Source: Guillardia theta CCMP2712 (lineage: Eukaryota; Cryptophyceae; Pyrenomonadales; Geminigeraceae). From it: DNA of 64,000 nucleotides. Position 1 is the stretch's first letter; each line of letters begins with the position of its first letter. The notes under the pieces are model-generated. The model saw only the letters and a program-made list of their open reading frames with translations, did not search any database and was not told the DNA's origin. Where the stretch lies: positions 33,007 through 97,006 of the forward strand of contig NW_005434532.1 in NCBI RefSeq assembly GCF_000315625.1, written 5' to 3'. Position numbers and translations under genes: made by a program. This document shows, in pieces, positions 12,082 to 24,290 of the stretch.

Positions 12082-13269
12082 CTAAGACGTCACAAGCCCT
12101 ACCTGAGCTTCGAGCTTTGGATCAGCCCTTGTGTCCAGTTGGTGGACAGTGTTGGTGCTATCCTTCATGTGGCTACATTGCGAACGTGAGCGTTTGATCC
12201 TTGGAACCTGCGTTGTCCTCTTCGACTCCGCTGAGGACGGACGATGTCCTGTCCTCTCCTTCTCCCTCTGCGACAGCAGGTCCGGCATCCTCCTCCGCAG
12301 TATGAGCCTGATGTTCTCACCCAGCGGGCTCGAGTATGACGCGCTCCCCTTCAAGGACACGCCCTTGTAGCTCGTAGCCTCCAACCCTCTACCTCCCACT
12401 CCCAGTCCCCACTTGCTCTTTCCCTCCTTCTTGTCCGTCACTTGACCCGCCGCCCCCCGCATCGGCCTCGGGAACTCCCGGAGGTTACCAAGGAGCTGCC
12501 CTCTTGCTGGAGCAATATCCTTCTCCTGCTCCTCGGCAGCGACAACAAGCTGCTGTTCGTGGTCCTGGGATGTCCTGCCTGATACGCTGACGCTGCTGTC
12601 CTCGGATGAGCCAGCGGTAGCGTGCGGTAGATAATCAGCTGCTGGTTGAGCAACTGTGAGCGATAATGGAGCATGCTGCTCTTTTTGTTTCCCTTCCTCT
12701 TCCTGTTCATAATCCGCTCCGTTCGTCTCGGGACTTGCCTCACGAGACAAGCTTGCGTAGATGTTGTCCAACTCCACGGAGCAAGACGAGTCCAGGGCGT
12801 CAAGAGCAAGAGCAAGCTGCTCATGGTCCTCATCCCTGCTGTTCACCACCTGACCCGGCTTGTTTTTCTCTTTTCTTCTCAGCATCGCATTGATCCTCGG
12901 GGTGTACTGGGTGATGGCTCTTTGCAGCAGGATGGTCTGATTCGAGCTGAAAAGACTTCCCCTCAAGTTTAACGCCAGCGAGCTCGGCGCAGCCGATGGA
13001 GCTGACTGAACGGACTGCGATCGGAGGAACGCGCCTTGGTCTGCCTCCTGCAGGTCCCGAGCAGGAGCAAGCGTCCCGCCTGTCCACTGTCTTGGGGTGT
13101 AGGACCTCGGAGTCTGCGCTCGCGACATTGTAGCTGGGGCTGGAGCCAGACGGGTCGAGACTGTCAAGTTCCTCGGAGGTCCGGCTGTGAGAATGCGCGT
13201 GAGAGCGTCAGGCCGTGATGCTGAGGTCAAGGAAGAGAAATGAAGGTGCTGCCCCTGAAGAAGCCTCAA
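12082..13269 (-). CDS. Hypothetical protein, low-complexity, single exon
   Basis: Open frame of 395 codons with no recognisable domain. The N-terminal third is rich in Ser, Pro, Thr and Arg. The middle has an acidic, Gln-rich segment (around residues 130-240), and the C-terminal third is basic with Gly, Lys and Ser. It is mostly predicted disordered by composition. ATGs at residue 1 and at MSRAQTPRSYTPRQW (about residue 48) could both serve as start. The opposite strand has shorter overlapping frames, but none is longer or shows homology. Its neighbours are a paralogue gene ending at 11844 and the CHR transporter. Gene status rests on frame length and moderate complexity only. Confidence 0.45.
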   Translation of the reverse strand: MRLLQGQHLHFSSLTSASRPDALTRILTAGPPRNLTVSTRLAPAPATMSRAQTPRSYTPRQWTGGTLAPARDLQEADQGAFLRSQSVQSAPSAAPSSLALNLRGSLFSSNQTILLQRAITQYTPRINAMLRRKEKNKPGQVVNSRDEDHEQLALALDALDSSCSVELDNIYASLSREASPETNGADYEQEEEGKQKEQHAPLSLTVAQPAADYLPHATAGSSEDSSVSVSGRTSQDHEQQLVVAAEEQEKDIAPARGQLLGNLREFPRPMRGAAGQVTDKKEGKSKWGLGVGGRGLEATSYKGVSLKGSASYSSPLGENIRLILRRRMPDLLSQREKERTGHRPSSAESKRTTQVPRIKRSRSQCSHMKDSTNTVHQLDTRADPKLEAQVGLVTS

Positions 13270-14960
13270 CGACGCATGTGTCAGGGATCAACTTAGAGGA
13301 GACCGAGCACGGCGAGCTAACAGCCCGTCGCTTCCATGTGCTGCATCACCTGCCTTGGGTTCGCTGTCGTTCTTTCACTGATTATCCTGACTTCTATCAA
13401 TCAGCTCACGGGCACTCCGCCATTGCCGTTCAGCCGCTGTGTCTCCTTCAACAGTCCAGCTACCTGACGCTGCCGAACTTTGTCAGGTGAGAAACCCAAA
13501 CACCAGTTGACGGCCTTGCGGCCTGGCTGCCTGGCTGCCTGGCTGCCACTGCCTCATTACAAGACAAGTACATTTCTATCAATATCTCTATCTAATGCTT
13601 CGCTCTAACCTCCTCGCAAGTCTGGCAATCGAAGTACTTGAGTTTCATTTCAGCTGCCAGTGTGCCTGGTCCATCTGATCTAATTCTGTTCGTGGTCTCG
13701 CATACTCCCTAGTCCCCTCCTTACAAACTTTTTGCAGACCATACGATCAGCCGACAGTGAGTTGGCCCGAATGACCTGGCCCAGTGGCGTGGAATATCTC
13801 ATCCTGCTCCTCGACTCAGCCTGGGCTCCTCTCTCAGGGTCTTCTCTTCCTCTCCTCTTCTTCCTCCCCCCATCAGCGCCTTCAAAGGCCCCCTGCATTC
13901 GGATGATTGTTCTGTCCGTTGACTCCAGGTCACTTCGGCAGCACTTCGGCAGCTTGACGGGGACTGAGTGGGGATGGGCCATCCCCATCCCACATGGTCA
14001 ATGAGGGGATGTGGACATATTGATTTCATCCGGTCTACCAACTCTCTGGTTCCCGCACTCTACGCCTCCACAGCTACGTCCATTGCATTAGAGGGTGTAT
14101 CAGGGAAACAGGGGTGGAGGCGCTGGAAGGTTCGATTTCAATGGTCAGAGAGTGGGTACATGTGGGGATTTGGAGGGGTGGGTAGTACATCCATTTTTTT
14201 AAATAGGCGTGGAGCGGCAACTAGGGGGTAGGGGTAGTCAGGTCATGTCCATGAAAGAACCCCATGAGCACCGGTCTAGTAAATGTGAGGCTGAGAGGGG
14301 GGTAGTGGTTCTTAATCTGATTATGAACCTGGGAGACAGGGGTGGTAAAAGTATGGGGGGTAGTCCAATAATGTATTCTAGATAAAACCGAAAAGAGTTG
14401 ATTTGATTCCATCATTTTGATCCTGTCACCACCCCATCTAACATGACTACCCTACCCTCTTTTAGTTGTTGATCATACAAGTACCCCACAGGTGTAAGGG
14501 CACATTCATAACCCCACCCTGACACAATACTAGTACAAAGGTTGACAGACCGGGTATATTCTGGCATGAGTAAACCCTACCCCTGTAAACGATGACACAC
14601 GGATTTGAAAGACCCCTACTCAACGAGTGCCACCCCTACCTCCAAGGAATGTGATGCAAGGAATTGTGATGAGGAGATGATAAGCAGGAGCAGGAAAGTA
14701 GAAGAGGAGGCGGAGAAGAAAAAGGAGAAGGAGAAGGAGAAGAAGAAGGAGAAGAGGAAGAAGGACCAGGACAAGGACAAGGACAAGGAGAAGGGAGAGG
14801 AAGAGGAGAGGGAGAACCGGGGGGGGGAAGGGAGGATGCTAGAAAGGAGGAGGAGGATGACACCCATTGGTCGGTTGTAACTCCATGACGTGACTTCCCG
14901 CTAGGAGAGCAAGAGCAAGAGCGCGCGAAGGAGGAGAATTTCACTCGCTGCCCAGCAAGG
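13270..14960. other. Divergent spacer with a G-to-C skew switch
   Basis: About 1.7 kb upstream of both the minus-strand hypothetical and the plus-strand CHR gene. From about 13970 to 14400 the plus strand is G-rich (GGGGGTAGGGGTAG-type). From about 14410 to 14645 it turns C-rich (ACTACCCTACCC, CACCCCTACC). A Lys/Glu-rich frame at 14605-14880 is AAG/GAG purine repeat and was not accepted as a gene. A perfect 9-bp-arm palindrome lies near 13972-13990 (TGGGGATGG, one base, CCATCCCCA). Confidence 0.6.
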
Positions 14961-17668
14961 ATGAGCGCCGATGAGGAGGGGAAGAAGGACTCTGGCCATG
15001 AACAACCGTTGCCAATCCAGGTGCCGAGCATGCAGCTGTTGCTCTGGAGAGGGCGAGTGACGGCAGTTTGCCAAGGTCCATCCAAGCAGCGATGAGGACG
15101 CAGCCAGGAGGTCCGACGATGCTCCTAACCGAGAGTCAGAGGACGTGCACCTCGTGAGATGCTCCCCCTCCATGACTTTGACTCGAGACATCCTCGTCTC
15201 CTCTCCTTTGATCTCTCATGCTAAGTCTCCTTCTCTTGGTCCCTCCCCTCCCTCTCTACTTCCCCCCCTCCCCTCCTTTTTCTCCTTCCTCCTTTCTCCT
15301 TCTTCCCCCTCCCTCCCTCCTCCTCCTTTCTTCTTTCTCCTTGCCATCTCCTCCCCACCCCAACTTTTTCCCACGCATCTGCCCTCGTGTTTCCTTTTCT
15401 CAACTCTTTAGCTGTTTCGAGCCGGCAGTTCCTCCCCCTTGACAATCTCTCTTGCAGACCAACAATTCCGATGTCCGACTCGGAGTGAGCGAGTCGAAGA
15501 ACAGTCTTGACGTGAGGTAGCAACGTGCTGCTTGCTCTGCCATGATGGCTCCAATCCCAGGTCTCGCCCAAGTACCTTGAGGTCTCGTATCAAGACATCT
15601 TCCGTCAGTTCATCTTATTGGGTAAGTTTGAGTGATTACATCATCAACCCTCCTCCCTCACATGATGATCTTCTGCGCCATGATCTCCTCCTCCCGGTGA
15701 CAACAGTCGTTACCTTCTGCTCCTCCTCTTCAACCCCCTCTTTCCTCTGGCCGGCCCGCCCACCGATCCTCCGCGTCCTCCTTCCTCTAAACTCATTTTC
15801 TTCTCCTCTGTCTTTCCAAGCACTCAATTTTCTCTGCCTTCTTCTCACCGCAAGTCTTGTCGCTTTAGTGGTTTATTCCCTTGTGCTTCTCCTCCTTGAC
15901 GTGCTTGCAAGGATGGACTGCGTTTGGCGGGCCAGCAGCTCACATTGGTAAGAGAGGAGGCGACGAAGGAAAGATTTGGAGTGTGGATAGAAGCAGCAGG
16001 CATGAACATGACAAGGGGCGAGTCATAGAGCGAGGAAGGAAGTTAGAGGACAGGAGAAGAACAAGGAAACCAGGAAAGTAGAGGACAGGAGACGAACGAG
16101 GAGGATGAGCGCAGAGTAGGGGAAGCGGGGAATGGAGAAGAAGAACAGGAGGAGGAGGCTGCGCAAGACGGCATGGCTGACAGCGTGTCTCCTACAAGCT
16201 CTGTTCCAGAAGATCTTCATCGAGAGGCTCAACTGGATGTCTCACTCGCTCTTCATGGAGCTCTTCGCCCTCGGCCAGTGCCTGCCGGGACCGACCTCGA
16301 CCCAGGTGAGCCAACTATGCTAGACTTTCTGCCTCTCTCCATGTTCCTCCCTCCGTCTCGCTTCCTCCTTCCTCTCTCTTCTTCCTCTTGCACCTTCTCG
16401 CTCGCTCGCTTACTCTCTTCTTCCCACTTTCTCCCTCTCCTCGCCCTCGCTTCTTCCCTGCTCCTCGTCCTTAAGCACCTCCAATATCCTTCTATCCAAA
16501 CACCATCAACCACTCTGACCCTCTACCTCTTCCTTCCCGTTCGTCGCTTTTCTCATCACCTTCACAGGTGTCATTTGCTATCGGAGTAGTCAAGAAAGGA
16601 ATCCTCGGAGGACTACTCTCTGGCATGCTCTTCCAGTAAACAACCTTCCCTGCTCCCCCTCTCCCCTTCACTTCTCTCTGCTCCCATTTCTTCCTATTAT
16701 CTCGTCTTCTTCTTCTCCTCCTTCTTCTTCTTCTCCTTCTTCTTCTTCTCCTTCTTCTTCTTCGACTACTACTACTACTACTACTTCTCTCACTCCCTCA
16801 CTTTCTCACCTCTCCTCCACTCTACTTCACTCTACTTCCTCGTAGTCTCGGTGCCCTTTCTTTTCCTTCTTATTGCCTTTCAGGTATCCTGGACTGCTTA
16901 TGATGTCAGTCATCGGATATGCTGCTGATCAAGTAGACTGGCAGAACGGAGCTCTGAAGGTCTTTACTGCTCCTTTCTATCCCTTACGCTCCTCCCCCTC
17001 CCTCCTCTCAATTTCTGGTTCTCCTATCGCCCTCATCCTTGCTTCTCTACCTCATCTCCTGCTTGTCTCCTGCCACAATCTCAAGCGCCCTGCAGGGTTT
17101 CGCGTCCGGTCTCGGAGCCGTTGGCGTCGCACTTGTGGCAGGAGCTGCGCTGACACTCTCGCAGAAGACATGCCCAGACAGGTATAAGGGGGAGGACGAC
17201 GACGAGGACGAGTGAAGATGAACGAAGAGGGGGAGGATCGGGGTGGAGGAAGGAAAGGTGGACGAGGACGAGTGAAGAGGAGGGAACAGGGAGAGGATCG
17301 AGGAGGAGGAGGGAAGAAATTGAGGAGGAGGAGGAGGAGGAGGAGGAGGAGGAGGAAGGCAAGAAGGGTTCAAGGAGTAGGAGAGGAAGGAAGAGAAAGG
17401 AATGCCTCTACTACCGCACGGTAACGATGGCTGACGACAGGGAGACGAGAATTCTTAACCTCATCGCGGCTGTCTTGGCCTACATGTGAATGAGCAGATG
17501 CTTGTGAGGAAGAAACAATGACTTTTCTCTCAGGTTCTCCAGCGCGTGGATCTTCCCGTCGCTGATTGCCTTCGGTGGACTTGTGACGTTGATCAGAGAA
17601 AGAAGTGAGGAAGAGGAGGAGGAGGGGAGGGAGAGGACGGGCAGGCAGGCAGACGGGCGGCGGTGGAG

Positions 17669-17704
<36 letters not shown>

Positions 17705-20021
17705 ATGACTTCTTGTTTTCTTTGTGGTTGTGCAGTAATCCCGTCAAGGAGGCGCCAGGAAATGAAGGGATTGAATCCCTCGGAGTGAAGAAGGTGAGAG
17801 GGCAGAGGAGATGAGGAGGGAGGGGAGGGGAGAAGAAGGGAGCGAAGGAGAAGAGAGTGACGGGGCGGGATGAGCGAGGAGACTTGAGGGAGGAGGGAGG
17901 AGGGAGGAAAGAGGGGATGTAACCGACAGGCAGGTCACGGGAGCGATTCTCCTCATCGTGTGGATTTCCGTTCTTGTCATCGCTATCGTCCTGCGAACCT
18001 CAGTAATCAAATATGAAGGATCAGGTGAAATTCTTGGGATCTCAACCCTCACTCCCTCATTTTCGTCTCCACTCTCCTCCTCCTCCTCCTCCTCCTCCTC
18101 CTCCTCCTCCTCCTCCTCCTCCTCCTCCTCCTCCTCCTCCTCCTCCTCTCACGCACCTTCAGGCCGCGTCCTATGGTGGTTCGAATCGTTCTATCGCACA
18201 GGCTCCATCATCTTCGGAGGAGGGCAGGTGGTCCTGCCGCTGCTGGTGCAGGAGGTGGTCCAGTACAAAGACTTGTGCGCGGAGGAGGCAGGCAAGACGG
18301 TGAGTTGCCAACTGCAGCCTCTCTGTATCCTCCAGCCTCATTCTCTCTTGTTCTCCTCAACTCTTCCTGTCAGTTTCATACTTGTCTTTGTTGTCGTAAC
18401 CACCTTAACCACTACCACGACCTGCAGCATTATCATCATCCTCATCTTAATCTTCATCATCATCATCTTCTTCTCCTTCTTCTTCCTCTTCCTCTTCTTC
18501 TTCTTCCTCTTTTGTTTTATTACGTTGACAGGTCTGCTCGAAAGTGCCCGATTACACCTACTATGGATCCTTTAGCAACCCCAACGTCCAGAGTTGGATG
18601 ACGGAGGAGCAGTTCCTGGCGGGGCTCGGAATTGCCCAGGTAAGGAGGAGGAGGAGGAGGAAAACGAGGAAGAGCAGGAGAAGGAGGAGATGCCGAGGGA
18701 GGGGTGGAGGCGGGGGCGAGAATAAGGCCCAGTGAGAAAGTTAAAGGGAGGGAGCAGGTTTCAAAAAGAGGATGGTAAAGTGAAGAGTGAAAGGAGCAAG
18801 AATGGATGGAGGACGGGAGGAAGGAAGAGAAGAGAGGTTGAGGAGGAGGAGGAGGAGCAGCAGCAGCAGCAGCAGCAGCAGGAGTGACACAGGATCAGGC
18901 TATGCCGGGCCCTCTCTTCAACATCGCCGCGTACCTCGGAGCTCTCACGGCGTCTCAAGCTGGTGTCAACGCCATCGTCGGGGTCTGCGCCACCTGGTTT
19001 GGCCTCTTCGGTCCTGGTGAGGCAGAAGAAGGGAGGAGGAGGAATGAAGAGAGGAGGAAGGAGAGGAGGTTGAAGGAGAGGAGGAGGAACTGTAGAGCAG
19101 GAGAAGAAGGAAGTGAGGTAAGAGATGGCAGAAGATAATACTCCGAGAAGGCGAAGAGGGAGAGGAAGAGAACCTGCAAACAGCAGGACGAGGACGAGGA
19201 CGAGGAGAAAGAGGCGATTGAAATCGCTCACATGTGTTGCAGGTGTTCTTGTCATCTTCGGTACTCTGCCGTTCTGGGGAGTTTTCCGTAAGGTGAGCAA
19301 GATTCAAGACAGAGTTCTCCTGTCCCTCCCCCTCCCCCTCCTCCTTACATTCAACGTTTGTCTGCGTCTTGTCTCTTGCTTTATTTCCCCTCCCTCGTAC
19401 TCGAGTTACTTCTCCCTCCTCTCCTCCTCTCTCCCCTCCTCCTCTCTCCCCTCCTCCTCTCTCCTCTCATCCTCTCCTCCTCTCTCCTCTCCTGCTCTTT
19501 CCTCTCCTCCTCTCTCCTCTCCTCTAACTCACTTCTCCTCAGCAACCCGTCTATCGCCGCGCCCTGCCTGGCATGAACGCGGCAGCTGTTGGCCTCATAG
19601 TCGCCGCTGTCTTCAGCCTCTACGATAAAGTCCGTCAGAGCAGGTCAATACAATCGATCCTCCCTCCCTCCCTCCCCTCCCCTCCCCTCCCTCCCTCCCT
19701 CCCTCCCTCCCCTCCCCTCCCCTCCCCTCCCCTCCCCTTCCTTCCGATCCTCCCTCCTCCCCTCCCTCTCTCGCTCATACGTCTCCTCCCTTCTCTCCCT
19801 CCTCAGACTTCCTTGTCTCCTGTTGCTTCTCTCCCTTTGCTTCCATCGTCTTCTTGCTCTCACTCTACGTCAGCCCGTTCCCCGACACAGCTGTTGCCAT
19901 CGGCCTCATCGGCTTCGTCCTTGTTGAGATCTTCAAGGCACCGGCTCCTCTCGCCATCGTCATCGGCGGCATCCTCGGCATCTTCGGGTGGGCAGTCAAG
20001 CTCAAGTGGGTTGCGGGATAG
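14961..20021 (+). CDS. Chromate ion transporter (CHR) family protein
   Basis: Membrane protein of the CHR family; known members export chromate or sulfate-like anions. The start is ATG 14961 (MSADEEGKKDSGHEQPLPIQ). A 50-nt intron leads to an acidic N-terminal region, then KYLEVSYQDIFRQFILLGW|TAFGGPAAHI. The protein has the usual two homologous halves. Half 1 has FGGPAAHI and LPGPTSTQVSFAIG. Half 2 has GSIIFGGGQVVLPLL and MPGPLFNIAAYLGAL, then hydrophobic spans to KAPAPLAIVIGGILGIFGWA and TAG at 20019-20021. Both FGG and PGP signature pairs are intact. About 15 exons alternate with introns containing CTC, GAG or CCTCC repeats (18075-18150, 19660-19740). The last intron's exact donor near 19630 is unclear. 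The acidic, soluble N-terminus is longer than in bacterial proteins. Confidence 0.9.
18070..18152. repeat. CTC microsatellite in CHR intron
   Basis: An essentially pure (CTC)n run of about 80 bases between KYEGSG and the exon starting RVLWWFESFYRTGS. Confidence 0.9.
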
Positions 20022-20340
20022 GCACGAAGGAGAGCAGAAGGGCTCCAGCGAACAAGTCAATGCGTTGCACTTGTTCATGTTGACACAGGATATGAAATTG
20101 TGAGAGATGATTGTCAAGTATTGTTTGCATCTTGTCAAGCAGCGCATGCATGAAGAAACGAATCATGTGACTCGTACCACCGCTTCCTCTCCCTTCGCTT
20201 GCTCTCACCCGACGATTCGCAGGATACCTACTGAGCTTTCTTTCCTCGGAAATTCTCCCTTCTGCCTTCTCTTCCGCTTCCCCCCATCTTTCTTCTGCAA
20301 TCTTCTGTTTTCGTAGTTTACTTCACTCAAGCACTTAAGT
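20022..20340. other. Convergent 3' spacer, CHR and eL36
   Basis: About 320 bp between the two stop codons. I see nothing beyond probable 3' UTR sequence. Confidence 0.5.
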
Positions 20341-21561
20341 CTACTTGGCAGCCTTGCGCTGGGCGGCGCGAAGCATGCTGTGGCACTGCTCACGCTTGGC
20401 CTTGGCACGCTTGTGAGTTCCGAGCTGCGAGAGAGAGAGAGAGAGAGTCAGCAGGATTCCGAGAGGAGAAGAAAAATATCCATGGGACACCATGACAACA
20501 AGACAGCAGGTAGAGCAAAATGACGAGATGACATGAAACATCTTCAAAGAGACCAAGTTGCAAATACATGTGATAATTGGAGATGCTAACATCATTCCTC
20601 AATGTGATGATGATAACATTGATAAAAATGTCAATGGTACAAGAGTGCAGGAAGCATGACAGTTCAGGTGCCAAACAATCAAAGCATGATGATCCAACAG
20701 CAGGGCGACTCGTCACATGTCTTACCCTCTTCTTGCACAACTTCAGCACGCGCTTATCCCTTCCGTTCTTAAGCAACTCCATTCCTCTTCTCTCGAGGGG
20801 AGAAACGCCGGCAATCTCACGAATCACGTCGCGCACCAACTTGACCTTCTTAGTGGACCTCTGTAGAACCAAGGTTACAACCTTGTCGAGACAAGACATG
20901 AGGTAGGAGCAACGTGAGGTAGGAGTAACATGTACAAATGCGCACGTAAAAAATACAACTATCAACACCATCTGATGTCTCCAAAATATCACAAAGAACA
21001 ACCATCCACAGTAACGGAGAGAGAAGGAAAGCAAATCTTCTTCGTCGCATTCCGTATCAACAAGTGAAGGACAACGAGATCTCGGTACTCAAATGCTTCA
21101 AGCGTGAGTCAAATCATACGTATTTGATACGTATTTGAATAAGATGCACCAGACAATACATTACAAGAGTGTAAAAGGGTTCAGGAGCTGGTGTAGTGCA
21201 TTATACTTCATGTTGCACAGGTGCTACATGCAAGGATTTTCAACTCAAGACACAAACTGGAATGAAAGAAGCATCCTTCTCATCATCGACAACATCTGAA
21301 CCAGATACAACTCCTCTTCTCCTAGCATCATCTCTTCCTCAACACCCTTCCTCTCCTCCCCTCCCCTGCAACCATCAAACCCCAACAACGGCATCAACCC
21401 ATCCACACACATGCTCCCCAAGGCAACAAGAGGACGAGGAGGGGGAATCAGAATCAGGTTCTCACCCCCTTCTTCCTGGAAGGACGGACGGCAAGCGTTC
21501 GCTTCTCCACGAGGAAGCCCTTCCTCAGCCCCACCGCCAGCCCTGATCCTTCGCCCGGCAT
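20341..21561 (-). CDS. RPL36: 60S ribosomal protein eL36
   Basis: Cytosolic large-subunit ribosomal protein. There are three exons: 21466-21561, 20726-20860 and 20341-20424, giving 104 aa, the usual eL36 length. Exon 1 reads [20 protein letters not shown], then RPSRKKG. Exon 2 carries [20 protein letters not shown] and [19 protein letters not shown]. Exon 3 reads [20 protein letters not shown] and ends in Lys-TAG. All splice sites are GT-AG and the frame closes exactly. Intron 1 (about 605 nt) is long for this window. The gene is divergent from the SMG9-like gene, only about 190 bp away (21561 versus 21748), so the two probably share a promoter region. Confidence 0.95.
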
Positions 21562-21747
21562 TTCTTCGCACGCGCACGAGTCCACGCGCCAGGGTAAAAA
21601 AAAGAAAAAGAGCGGGGAGGCGGGGTACACGATACAGATCTGATACGTCGCACAATGACGGTTACAATTCACGTTAAGAGATCGGGCATAGAATGATCGT
21701 TACAGTCATGACAATGATGTAACGGATCTGGCCTGGGAGGACTCGAA

Positions 21748-24290
21748 ATGTCGGAAGGGAGGAGGCTGTGGGGGGAGGAAGGGGATGGAGGGGGCAGGGG
21801 ACGACGAGGGAGAGGGAGAGGGAGAGGAGGGAGAGACGACGAGGGTCTCGAGGGAGGACGGGGAAGGGGAGGAGGAGGAGGAGAGAGAGGCCGAGGCACT
21901 GTTGTGGGCAGGGGGGGGCGAGGTAGGGGGAGGGGGGTTCTGTATGCTCCGAATGGAGATGAAGGAGAAGGGGCGACAGGAGTGGCGGGTGGAGCGGCAG
22001 TACAGGCAGGAGGATCGGTGGAGGGGGCACCTGCCCCGAGGTTGATCCTTGGAGCGAAGCCTCTACAGCAAACGTCAGAGGGGGCAAGGGTTTCGTCAGG
22101 AAAAGATCCGAGCAGTGCTAGCAAGGCTCCTCCAGTCTACAAGCTGCTGACAGAGAGGTTCGACTTTGTTGGAGGAGGGGAAGCCATGAAGGCCTTGACG
22201 GAGAACACGGACTTCGTGGTGATCGCTGCCATCGGCATGGCTGTGAGGACGGGAGGGGGGAGGAGGAGCATGAAGCAGCTGAACTCGTTTCAGGGATCAG
22301 GGAAGTCTTTCATTCTTAACGAGCTGGCTGGATATCAGAACAGGTCCCTCCATCCATCCATCCATCCATCCATCCATCCATCCCTCCCTCCTTCATGGCA
22401 GGCGGCTGTCGTGTGATGCTGCAGCAGCTCCGAAGACAACGGGCCTGCACTGAGGCCGTTCGTGGTACAGACGCAAGATATCATGCTCGAGGGCTCCCAC
22501 CAGACCGTCGGGGTCGACATGTACATCACAGGTGTCCTGCTGCCTCGCGGGCATGACGCGTGCTCTGACATGCTCCGGCCTGCTCTGTGACAGGAGAGAG
22601 GATAATTCTCCTTGACTGCCAGCCGGTATGCAGCTCATCGGTGGTGTTGGACATGGTCCTGGAAGGAGCGCCTCTGCCGGCGATCGCATGTACCTACGAC
22701 CACCTTATGGATATCCAGGTGAGAGGATGCTGCTGCTGTTTGTCGAGATGTCGGCCTCATGCTCCGAGAGAGCTGCTGCACAGCGTTCAGCCCCCCTGCT
22801 GTGCGATGTTTGAACCCAGCCAGAGTTGATTTCAGAGGCAGCAAGCAACCACTGCAGCTCGTGTGCTAAGCTTGTGCTCTTGCTGCCTGCCTGGCGCTGT
22901 GGCAGCTTGTTCTTACATGCTCTATCAGTCGCTGCAGCTTATGATGTTCATTCTGGCCATCAGCCATGTAGTCATTGTCACACAACCCAACGTCCCTCCG
23001 AGCCGACCCCTCCTCTCTGTCCTTCGTTCCGCTCACTGGTAGATCAATACTTTGTCCCTCAGGACCATCGTACGTATGACGCCTTCCAGGCTATGGATGC
23101 CTCCTGAACAGCTGGATGAGGAGGAGGAGGAGGAGGAGGAGGAGGAGGAGAGTGGGAGGGGGGCAAGACAAGGGAGCTCGGAGAAGCATGCCGCGCCGGG
23201 CAACGGCAAGTTGGAGTCGCTCAAGCAGGACGTGGAATCTCTTTCTCTGGACCCTCGAGGAGGAGGTACCTTCCTCAAGGGAGCTCCGCACATCGTCTTC
23301 GTGCACAACATGATCCCGGACAGCTCTCTGACGGTGAATCGGCTCCTCGTTCCCCTGGCCGTGGGCGGCTGATGGTGTTGCGCAGGTCCTTAGTCAGAGG
23401 AGAATAGAAACTGTTGTCCACGAGCATTTTCGAGGGACTGGTGAGAGAACATTCCTGCTCCCTTTCAACCCGCTTCTTTATCACCTTTCCCACTCCCACC
23501 CCCCCTCACCACCTTGCTTGTTCCCGTCCTCGTAGGCATTCTTCTAATATTCTCATCTTTACCTCCTATGCCTTTCGCTCCTGCCTCCTTCCCGATCCGC
23601 ATCGCTGCATACCAGGCCTCTTCCGACACGCACAGCATACCAGCTACAGGCGGGTGAAGCCACTGAACGGCAGAAAGGTGGTCGACCGCTGGAATCTCTT
23701 CTCGATGAGTTTGACAAGCAGCGCAGGAGGAGGGAGAGGACGAGGGCAGCGTGTCAAGTCCCGTCAACTGCTATCTCCTGCCCATTGACGAGGATTCCCT
23801 CCAAGGAGGGATGGCCTCCCTTCAAAGGAGGCGAGCTGCTTGCTCGGGGATGCTTCCAGCGCTGACCTGACACGGCAGGCCCTCCTTCCGTGTCTACATC
23901 GACAGGCTAACACATGAGATCCTCACCCTCCCCCGCGTCCCCTTCGCACGGCCCATGTCGGAGAGAGAGTCAGTGCCCTGCTGAGAGGAGGTGGGGGCGA
24001 GCTGAGAACTCCTGGCAGGTGGTGTCGTCTTGCTGGACAAACATGGGATAAGGTGACTGCTTGTCTCCCTTCTTGCTCCTTCTCTGCCTGGGACTACATC
24101 CTCGTTCTCTTCCTCTCTTCCTCGCCCCTGTCCTCCCACTGTCTCTTCCGTGCTGCTAGAGTTCAGCCAGTGCCGCCGTCCTATGTCATACTCACCTTCC
24201 TCTCTCGCCCTCCGACGGTTTTCTTTCTGCTCACTTGAGTGTTTTTGGTTCCTCTCCGTCATAGATCGCAAGAAGCGGCTCAAGGATTGA
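21748..24290 (+). CDS. SMG9: SMG9-like nonsense-mediated decay factor
   Basis: SMG9 is the G-domain-like partner of SMG8 in the SMG1 kinase complex that phosphorylates UPF1. The start is ATG 21748, then about 60 residues of RG/RGG-rich sequence. The G fold follows: KLLTERFDF, FVVIAAIGMAGSGKSFIL (a P-loop formed by splicing out 22240-22293), LRPFVVQTQDIMLEGSH and TVGVDMYIT, GERIILLDCQPVCS, then LMMFILAISHVVIVTQ. After an acidic loop comes APHIVFVHNMIPDSS. C-terminal pieces are VLSQRRIETVVHEHF and FRVYIDRLTHEILTLPRVPF. Intron borders up to 23340 are convincing. Those at 23380-24290 are approximate, and the stop at 24288-24290 is tentative. The family match rests on motif order, which fits SMG9 better than other P-loop GTPases. 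Confidence 0.8.
22348..22390. repeat. CCAT microsatellite in intron
   Basis: A (CCAT)n run of about nine units directly after the donor that follows the P-loop exon of the SMG9-like gene. Confidence 0.9.

Noticed and set aside
14605-14880. Lys/Glu-rich plus-strand frame (91 codons)
   Set aside because: AAG/GAG purine repeat in the spacer; a better start for the CHR gene with a clean splice lies at 14961.
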